Source: Karalla daura
Lineage: Eukaryota > Chordata > Actinopteri > Chaetodontiformes > Leiognathidae
DNA length: 64,000 nucleotides
Direction: 5' to 3'
NCBI GenBank assembly: GCA_029224185.1
Contig: CM055191.1
Span: forward strand, 4,314,036-4,378,035
Position numbers and translations under genes: made by a program. Below the pieces are notes generated by a model. That model saw only the letters and a list, made by a program, of their open reading frames with translations, had not been told where the DNA came from and did not search any database. This document shows, piece after piece, positions 37,161 through 64,000 of this stretch (position 1 is its first letter; the number at the start of each line of letters is the position of its first letter).

Positions 37161-38929
37161 TGATGGTGTTGCCATACATTGGAGTCGAGGCCCTCTTTAA
37201 GGATTTATAAGAGGAACGATGGTGGGGGTTGCTGTCTGTATGAGAAGGAGGCCAATGCCTTTTTTTTTTTTTTTTTGGGTGATGTACATTTTCCTGCCGT
37301 TCAGAGCAATTTCCTCGGGAGAGGGGCGACTCCAGCCCACGCTTGATGAGATGTGAGTGGAGAGGGGTTGTGCAGGGACAGATCCAATTCCCCCGCAATG
37401 CTTTGCCGGAGATGATAGTTATGGAAAAATGAACGTTTCATTTCAGGGGATCTGGGAATGCTAAATGGGGGGTCTGTTGATTCTGGAGGTTGTGGTATTG
37501 CTTTTGGGACATCTTCACAAACAGTCCACTGTCAGGCCACACACGTAGACACAGATCCAATTCATTACAATATTAGCTTTGGAGACGAAACGCTCTATAT
37601 ATCAAGTGTCAGGAGGGCGTGCTCGGCAAAGAGTTTCAGGCTGGGCTCCTTTGTCACGCACTCAGATATAAATCATACAGGAGAAAAAAAAAGACGAGAG
37701 GAAATTAATGAAACTCAAAATGAACTTCGACTTTGTCTTGTTCTCCTTAAGCCAATTTGTAGTTGAGATTTTCAGGCACATTTGTCATGTTTCATAAGCC
37801 ATTAGAGGTTAAAAATAAAAATGGGTTAAGAAAGATGTTTCATTAAGCAGCAAAAGAAACAATAAGTTACATGTTGAATGAAGTGACTGAGCTTTTTTCA
37901 TCCATTTGGAATAACTGAACACACTGTAAAGAGCTCTGATTTAACAAGTGAGGTCCTGCCAAAGTAGCAAGAGTGAACATGTGGACGATTACACAGCATA
38001 TGCAGACAGCAAACCCACTTGTTTTGGACTGTTATTGTGCTGAAAGGTCAGAGGAAGGTTGATCACTAACCAGAAAATCTGAAGTCTGGGCAGTGTTTGT
38101 CTTTGATCCTCTGCAGTTTCCCCTATCTCAGTGTGTTAATTTGGACACTTCCGGTACTTCAGCGGAGTTTGTTGTTTACAGCTTCAAACAGCTGCCTGCT
38201 GCAGCTGAAACTGCTGCAGGGCTGAAAGCAAACAGCACTATGAACGATACAGCTGCAAAAACTGAAAGAAACTCAAGTGCACTACTAAATATTGTGTAAA
38301 ATATATTCGAAAACTGTCAGCGGCTATTTAAGAGGTCTTACTGTTTGTTTGGGTTATTTATTTACATCTTATTCTTGCTTTTTGTTAGATTAATGACCAA
38401 AAGAGTAATTAAGAATGTGTTGTTACGATATAAAGCATATGACTGATTGGTAATAGACATGTGTTTATTTAGATCTATATTCATGAACAAACATTACTTT
38501 GGAACAGAAAAACAAGGAACTCTGTGAGAGACTTTGGTGCATGCTTTTGACCCGACTTCAATGGACCAAACAATAAAATGACTTGTAACTTCTGTTTATA
38601 AAATGACTGATCAATGGACTCCAGTCCCACCTGCCACTGACTCTCACAGACGAGCAGTTTCATTTGGGGCCGAGCAGAGGGACTTCATCTCCAGTCTGTT
38701 TAACATTTAGATGGAATTAAGCAACAACGGGCTCATCACATCTCATCAGGTTATTGATCCCTCAAAGAAACGACTCTGTCAGTGTCAAAACGTACGAACA
38801 CGTTGCAGAGCAGAAAGCTTCGCTGCTCTGACAAGACAAGGGTCAGCGGTACATCTGTAGCACCCCCCTGACACACACACACCCCCCCTCACGTCCTGCC
38901 CCTCTTTAAACACCACCACGTTTTGAAGG

Positions 38930-39490
38930 CGAGCCTCTGAGTGGGACCTCTTTGGGGAGACAAAAGAGTGACCTCAATTCAATCTGACATCCCACCTATC
39001 GATCTGGGCCGCCGTATCCCCCAGAGATGGACGTCTAACTCGCCCTTGTGCCGCCAACATTCACATTTAGCCACAAGACAAGACAAGACAAAAAAAAAAG
39101 AGGCTTTTTATTAAACAAAATCCCCCTCACGTGTCTCGCCTCCCGTACCCGGGTCTAAATTAAAACACACGGCGACCTGCTTTCTCGGGCCTTGCTCCTC
39201 CCACGTAGGCCACTGTTCATCTTCGTCTGGGCCCTTTTGCGAAATTGAAAGTGTGTCATAACAAATAGAGGAGGTGTCTGGCTTAAATGCATGTGACCGG
39301 CGCCCATGTCAACCCTGTCAAAGGAGCATCCCGTGTATTCTTAACAGGGGCGACTGTGACATGGACCCAGGACAATTACTGTCAGAGCGCACGGGGTGAT
39401 GAATCTGCCACCTTATTGTGTTTGTCATCTCGACCTCTGGCTGGAACCTGATTGGTGTGGTCGCCTGCACCTCCAGACGGCTCAGACTGG
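38930..39490. promoter_or_regulatory. Candidate conserved noncoding block
   Basis: Long complex stretch without repeats apart from AAGACAAGACAAGACA (39075 area). Includes CCTATCGATCTGGGCC, CTTAAATGCATGTGACC, CAGGACAATTACTGTCAG and AACCTGATTGGTGTGG. Two nearby GACAAAAGAG/CAATTCAATCTGAC segments resemble SOX-type and homeobox cores. Inference. Confidence 0.3.
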
Positions 39491-40982
39491 GCCGATACTG
39501 CTGTGAATGTGTGCATCATAACATTCGTACCACAACCTGGTTTGGGCGGGAGAACTTGGCTGGGCGGTGAAACATGGAGGTCAATAGATCATCCATGTAG
39601 AAACAAATACAACACCTGTGCTTATATTGTAAGACATTAAAGTCATTTTTTATTCATCTTGACCACGTTGGGACTGAGACATTTCTTTAACCTTTAAAAG
39701 AAATTGAATCTTGCAATTTTAGCTTTTTTTCCGCTACACACAAACACCAACATTAAAAGCCCATAGTGCAAAGTTTTGCAGCATCTAGCAGTAAGCGCCC
39801 CACGTCTTATCCTCTGACATCAGACATCTGCAACTGGAAAAATGTAAAATGAACCAATGCAGTAAAGTGGAAGAGGCTTTGCTCTGTCTGTTAATACAAC
39901 ATCTAACAAAAACTAACAAAAACATGATAATATATTTAAAAAAAACACATCCTTGGGAATATTAATAGATTTCTGCAATTCATGTATTCATCCTTATAAC
40001 TGCATTTTAACCACTTCTTCACTTCACACCATAAAATCTAATTAAGCCAAGCTTCCAAGTGCAAGACAGTGGTGAGAACAGTCAGCTTGAACAGGCTGTG
40101 CAGAAAGGCCTGGAGAGAAAACTCTAAATGTGCAGCCAATTACCACGCACCCCACTGAATACACTGAAAAACAAGAGTCGTTGTGATTATATCGCAGTGA
40201 AATGAAAACAATTTCCACGTTGTATCTGGTATTATTGATTAGTCTTTCATCTGTTTCCTGTTTTATTAGGACACTAAATAAATACAAATGGTTCCAGTAT
40301 AAACTCCCATATGGTACTGAGTGATGTTGACCTGCAATTATAACCATATATTTGTAATATGCAAAGTAATTTACCCACAAAGAAATAACCTGTAATTGCT
40401 GCATCTGGTTCTGATGTTCACTGGCTCAGATTCGTATCTCGAAGCAACATATTTCGCTTTTTATGGTTTATGCTGAGCCCGGTGTTTGCCATAAATGGCA
40501 GGTGTGCAAAATTGAAGTGCAAAAGTAATTCAGCTCCTGCCATTCAAAGGAGCTGTGTCAGTTTGATTTACCTGTGCACATAAACATGCACGCATACACA
40601 CGCAAACATGCACGTATACACACACACACACATGCACACACACACACACACACACACCTTTGGGCCACATGTGTTTTTTATATTCATATGGCGGAGGAAA
40701 GAAAAAAAATGTGCACCTCCAAAATGGAGGTTGAGGGGTCATGGTGTTTGGCCAGGAGTGACAGCTCTGAAATGAAGGCATAAGTCAATCGGCTACTCTT
40801 CACACACATACACACACCCACATGTTCACACACACGCTCACACACACACACATGGGTCAGGGTGGGAGGCAGAATGGTGGTGGGCGGTCAGAATGGAGGG
40901 AGGGGATTGAGGGATTGGGGGAGGTAGATGGAGGAGGGGAGGATGGGTGTAAGGGGCACAAGGTTAGCATGCGGGTAGTGTG

Positions 40983-40985
<3 letters not shown>

Positions 40986-41039
<54 letters not shown>

Positions 41040-41040
41040 C
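40986..41040. repeat. GT microsatellite
   Basis: About 24 TG units ending in GCGTGCGTGC. Confidence 0.95.
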
Positions 41041-41311
41041 GTGCTGTGTGAGCACGAACCTGTTAAAGTGTGTTCATGTTTTTCTTTTGTCGTCTCTGAC
41101 TGTCTGATGATTTACACTGAGAGCTACCAGCAGCCACATCTACTCAAACCTGACCACACACACACACATGCATGCACACATATGAACATGCATGCACACA
41201 CACACACACACACCACACATACACACACACACACACCTAATGACACACCTTGAACCTAAAGGTCAAAGACCATGTGTGTTCTTTTTATCTCCCTCTCTCT
41301 CTCCCTCTCTC

Positions 41312-41353
41312 TCACACACACACAGACACACACACACACACACACACACACAC
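41312..41353. repeat. CA microsatellite next to a CT tract
   Basis: CA units interrupted once by GA, preceded by a CTCTCTCC pyrimidine stretch (41291-41311). Confidence 0.9.
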
Positions 41354-42985
41354 TGGGTTTTGGTGTTTGTTTTCTTTCTGTCACACACTGCGCAGGCCTG
41401 TATCAACAATTGGGCTGGATCCCAGCGGGGACGCAGGAAACCCCCACTTGGTTTAAAATCACTGATTGATTCATGGTATCGATCGGCACATGGCCCTCGT
41501 TCACGCATCAAACCTTGGTTCTCAACAAAGCACTGTACGTGTGAGAGCAGCAAGTAGACATATTCATCTGTCATAAACTGAGCTTAGCTTTGTGTGTGTG
41601 TGTGTGCGTGTGTGCGTGTGCGTGCATGCATGCATGCGTGTGTGTATGTATATGTGCAGTATATGCATTTTTTTGGTGGTCCATTTCCTCTTCTTTGCTT
41701 TGCTGGTTGCATTTCTCTTTTGTGTTTTGTCTCACATGATTTAAGAAAAGAAACACTCCATTTACATGAAATCTAGAGCATGTTATATAGGTGTTGTGAT
41801 GCTTTTTCATGCAATGTCCTGTGTTTATGGAGGATCGTTCCAGCAAAGCGGAAGAATATTGTTCTGAAAGTTTTCTATGGAAAACTGTCTCGCAGAACTA
41901 TGTTGTATCTGATTGATTAATCTGATCCGGACTGCAGCAAGTTGAAGCCTAAAGCCAAACTATAGCTCTGAATTTGTGCTATGTTTCTGTCCATGCAACA
42001 GTGAAGAACAACAGAAATCTCTCTGTGAACAACAGAATTTTATTTCATTTAATGGATACTCCATATTTTCCAAACAAAAGTAGAGGGGATAAAAACAAAC
42101 TCATAGGAACTTTCCGTGAATTCATTTATCAACAGGCAGCTTCCGTAGGTCCCAGATGGCTTTTCCAATACCAATATTCATCGTTGATATCACAGTGCCA
42201 TGTTGGAAATGTGAGACGGGTTGTCAAAACAAACTCGCTTCCACCAATGGGGAAGAAAAAAAAAACAAACGAAACAACTTAAAATAGTCCTACGCTAAGT
42301 CACAGTCATAAGTCCACTGGGATAATATTGTAACATAGACTGAGGTTTTCAGAGGTTAGTGATACTTTTCTCTACGGTATCGGTACGATAAGCTCAAATG
42401 ACATGAGTCGAGGGGGTTTTCCCTACATGATAAAATCGTCAGGAGGTGGAAAAGAACGGGCACGAGGTCGAAAAATATCAAAGTGCTGATGATGTTAAAG
42501 CAGAAGTGTCTGGTCTTGCAATCGCAAATCGCAGTTCTTTTTGTCTCACTTCTCTGAGCCTTCATGTGATCGTTCATCATTTTTTTTACATCTTGCGAGT
42601 TCTTTTCCTCTCCTGACAGAACATAATACCTGTTATAACAGGTAACGAGAGATTATGGCACAGTCATAAGATAAATGCTCAGTGACAAAATCTTTGTTCT
42701 AAGGCAAGTACAGCTAGTTTTTTTGTAAAATGTCCCCACCCCCCACCCGGTCCAAAAGGTCCAATATTGACAATCATGACTATAAAACAATAATGAGAAT
42801 GTGTTGTGCTCCCTCTGCGACAGCGCCACAGGAGGAGCTCTGATGGGCCTTCTGAATAAGTAAAAAGGTAGATCGATCGAATGGCGTAAGGGCAGCAATA
42901 ATCCACCAGTGCTGTGATTTTACAGGAGTGAATAAGTGTAGTTTCTGACTAGTTTACAATGCAAGTGCCTGGGCTTTCATCTGTT

Positions 42986-42991
42986 TTTATT
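42986..42991 (-). terminator. nr2f5: Candidate nr2f5 polyadenylation signal
   Basis: TTTATT on the plus strand is AATAAA on the gene strand, 957-962 bases after the stop codon. A variant ATTAAA (plus TTTAAT) at 43424-43429 would give a shorter 3' UTR of about 520 bases. Which is used cannot be told. Confidence 0.4.
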
Positions 42992-43830
42992 TTACAAACT
43001 TCTTCTCTCCCCCTGAGACCCAAAAGAACAAGTATATAGTCAAATTATAGACAAACCAAACATTAAATTTTCATCACCAACATGACCACAACAATGTCCA
43101 AACAATATGCATTTTTTAGCTTTGGCACAGGCTGCTGCTGAGAAGTGTAAATTATGATGGATTTGTCTTTTTGCTCTTGTGCTGATATTGGCATGTCTGC
43201 GTCTGTCTGTCTGGCTGCCTGTCTGTTGTATGTCTACCCACCCACTGAACCTGAGCTTTTCCCATTGAACCCTAGTATGCTATAGATGCCTATGAATCAA
43301 CAATATACTGTACATATGGACACAATCATGAGTTCTCTCTCCATATAAACAGTGCTAATACAAACACACACACATTAAAACATGTCTTCTGCAAAAGTCC
43401 AAGACATTTTGGCATTTGTCTCTTTTAATGGCTTCTGGTTTTCTCTTCAAAAAACAAAAAAATTGGTAAATGTACATCGGGCCTTGTGCTCTCAGTCGTG
43501 GAGTCCCATTGGCAAAGCCCTTGTTCAGTATTCAGTAATACTGGCATGAATGCAGGCATAGCACCAACAATAAAGCAAAACTTTTTTTGTCTTTCGCGGC
43601 TCCTCTGTTTTCTCTGGGGTTCGAGACATCTGACATCTGAAGTGAGTCCAACAGACCTGCTGGTGAACTGTGCAATCACCCGTTCTACCAACGTGTCCAT
43701 CTCGCTGCCGCGTCTCAAACGGAGGCCGAAGCGCCGGGCGAGGAGACGCCGCGACTGGCGTGGAAGAGGTGTGTGTTCTAGAGCGGAATGGCGAGGGAGG
43801 ATCCTCCCCTGGGAGAGCTGAGGACGTGGG

Positions 43831-43907
43831 GGTGGATGGAGAGATGGATGGAAGGATGGAAGGCTGGATAGATGGATGGATGGATGGATGGATGAATAGG
43901 TGGATGG
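43831..43907. repeat. GGAT tetranucleotide tract in nr2f5 3' UTR
   Basis: Imperfect GGAT/GGAA repeats begin about 40 bases after the nr2f5 stop codon, so they lie in the 3' UTR on the transcribed strand as ATCC/TCCA repeats. Confidence 0.85.
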
Positions 43908-43947
43908 ATCAGACTGAATGCGTCTCGCGGCGGTTGCCTCCTCGTCC

Positions 43948-62380
<18,433 letters not shown>

Positions 62381-62539
62381 GCTATCCCCAAACACTTTGG
62401 CCTCTGATGTAAAACCGCAGAAGGAGTCCAGTGGTATTTGGGGGGCGGTTGTCAACCTTCACTGATCTGGTCTGATCTGAGGTGTCTCTATTGAACCAGG
62501 TTCCTCTGTTCAGGATCCCTCTCTCTCTGTGAACATCTA

Positions 62540-63120
62540 TCAAAGTTTCCAGCTGCAGCTGCAGTGAGGGACCAACATGATCGATGCGTCTGCGCGGTGC
62601 CTGCTGCAACTCCGTGCGCTCCTCGCTGCGCACAAATCCATAAACACGCTGTTCTCCTGAGCGCAACCTCTGGGAAAGTCAGTCAGTCCGGGTGCGGGTT
62701 GAGGAAAACTCAACCCTGTGCGACCTGTTGACGCTCTAACAAAGACGCGGTAACACGGGTATGTATGGTGTAATATGCGGTCTAGGACGCGTCGCTCCTG
62801 TGCGTAATGTGCGCCTCCTGCTGCGGCTGTGTGTAGTCCAGAGAAGCTCCTGGAATCACTGCTCCAGTCCCGAGGACCTTCTCCGCTCCGTGTCCCTCTT
62901 GCTCTCCTTCTGAGTGAAAGCGACGTCCGAGCGCGGTTTATTTCTGACGCGCGGATAAAACATCAGAGACGCTCAGGACGATCCGGGTATGTGTGTGTGC
63001 CCGTGTGTGTTTCTGCGTGTGTGTAAGTGTGTGCGTATGTGCGTGTGCTCCTCGTCCTCCGACAGTCTCTGCTTCAGTCTGAGGGACAAACACTCGGGCA
63101 GGCCGCCTCGTACGGCTGCA
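62540..63120 (-). promoter_or_regulatory. nr2f5: CpG-rich 5' region of nr2f5
   Basis: CG dinucleotides are frequent here (GATGCGTCTGCGCGG, GACGCGTCGCTCC, GCGACGTCCGAGCGCGG, TGACGCGCGG) compared with the CpG-poor flanks. Together with exon 1 this looks like a CpG-island promoter and 5' UTR. No TATA box or exact start site can be assigned. No uninterrupted AUG-led upstream reading frame of note was found. Confidence 0.5.
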
Positions 63121-63148
63121 GCCCCCCCCACCACCTCCCAGAGGCGCT

Positions 63149-63191
63149 CCATATTAGGGCATAACTGCCAAATAAGGTCATAGCCACGCCC
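63149..63191. promoter_or_regulatory. nr2f5: Twin CArG boxes with nuclear-receptor half-site and GC/KLF box
   Basis: CCATATTAGG (63149-63158) and CCAAATAAGG (63168-63177) both match CC(A/T)6GG perfectly; the first equals the c-fos serum response element core and the second equals a cardiac alpha-actin CArG box. Centres are 19 bases apart. AGGTCA (63175-63180) overlaps the second box, and CCACGCCC (63184-63191) follows. Located about 770-810 bases upstream of the nr2f5 ATG. SRF binding is inferred. Confidence 0.55.
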
Positions 63192-63319
63192 CCTCTGTGA
63201 GAGAGGTGGGAAAGCAAGGGTCGGTTCTGATTCGTCCATCGAAGTCTGGTAAAAAGTAAGATCGGGTCTGATTGGCTGGTGATTGACTAGAAAGCGTGTG
63301 AGTGACAGGAGACGTAGAT

Positions 63320-63474
<155 letters not shown>

Positions 63475-64000
63475 TTTTCATGAACAATTTTGCACCGATT
63501 CACAGTCATCTGTCTTTGTAGTTTTGCAATGATTATTCATTTACCAACTCTACAACTGTTGCTACCTTGTGTAATATATGTGCAACCTTTTGTATCAATA
63601 TCTGTCTATATGTATCCATCTTTCAAATCTTAAAAGAAATGTCTTGTTTAATATTTACTATGCGATATCAATATTCACATTCCTGTGTAATGTATTAACC
63701 AGTGATGTAGTATCAATTGAAAATCTGTGCTCATACTATCTTATTCTAGGATGTTTTCAGGGTGGTTTAATGTCATGAATGCTGGAAATATATGAAGAAC
63801 TGGAGGTCGGAGTTCATCATCTGTTTAATCTCTGTCCTCTCTTCCATACTTGCATACTGGAGTTAAAAACCTCAATCTTAAAATTGCCCCCTCAAACCAA
63901 ACCAGGCAAAACATCCAGAAAAGACACATGAAGCAGGTGGAGGACAATGCATTTCTCAGCTGCGCAAAGTCAACAACGACACCTCAAGGTGCCAAAGTTG
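63475..64000. other. Region upstream of nr2f5; nothing recognised
   Basis: AT-rich unique sequence with no exon, RNA gene or named repeat. It flanks the GATA array and may belong to the distal promoter. Confidence 0.4.

Larger units (their letters stand above)
39490..42985. other. Region downstream of nr2f5; microsatellites, no gene recognised
   Basis: CA/GT tracts at about 40615-40658, 40801-40855, 40986-41040, 41155-41240, 41312-41353 and 41593-41640. The rest is AT-rich unique sequence. Part may be distal nr2f5 3' UTR if a poly(A) site beyond 42986 is used. Confidence 0.45.

Noticed and set aside
62382..62666. A 94-codon open frame ending one base before the nr2f5 ATG, like a reinitiation uORF
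   Set aside because: It opens with TTG, not ATG, and has no internal ATG, so it is not a credible upstream reading frame.

Overview
The window is vertebrate nuclear DNA, almost certainly from a ray-finned (teleost) fish. It has long introns with GT/AG boundaries, many CA/GT and GATA microsatellites, and remnants of dispersed repeats that I recognise as common in teleosts. It also carries nr2f5, a COUP-TF paralogue known from fishes and missing in mammals. There are no operons, phage genes, CRISPR arrays, tRNAs or rRNAs. I find two protein-coding genes, both on the minus strand, and I could join their exons in frame from end to end.

Gene 1, positions 2037-9309 (5' UTR exon probably from about 9615 upwards), is the interleukin-21 receptor, il21r. 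Eight coding exons give a 543-residue type I cytokine receptor: signal peptide, two-domain cytokine-receptor module with WSEWS, one membrane helix, Box 1, and a long tail. The tail ends in IL21R-specific motifs (DGYP, DTIDSGF, YxxQ). An overlapping AP-1/ETS/RUNX composite site lies just upstream.

Gene 2, positions 43948-62380, is nr2f5 (COUP-TF family orphan nuclear receptor). Four coding exons give 404 residues: a two-zinc-finger DNA-binding domain, a ligand-binding domain and a family-specific C-terminal tail. About 770 bp upstream of its ATG are two perfect CArG boxes, followed by an AGGTCA half-site and a GC/KLF box.

Between the genes (about 9.8-43 kb) I see no credible protein-coding exon. 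This 33-kb desert holds microsatellites, diverged repeats, a pair of duplicated elements carrying CTCF-type motifs, an unusual 10-bp-period tandem array (31987-32086), and several complex, non-repetitive, homeodomain-core-rich blocks. Those blocks look like the conserved regulatory elements that usually surround developmental transcription-factor genes; similar blocks lie in the nr2f5 introns. Conservation cannot be seen from a single sequence, so they are offered as candidates only. The two genes probably work in unrelated settings (lymphocyte cytokine signalling; embryonic patterning). I did not find an undescribed gene system; the most interesting signals are regulatory.
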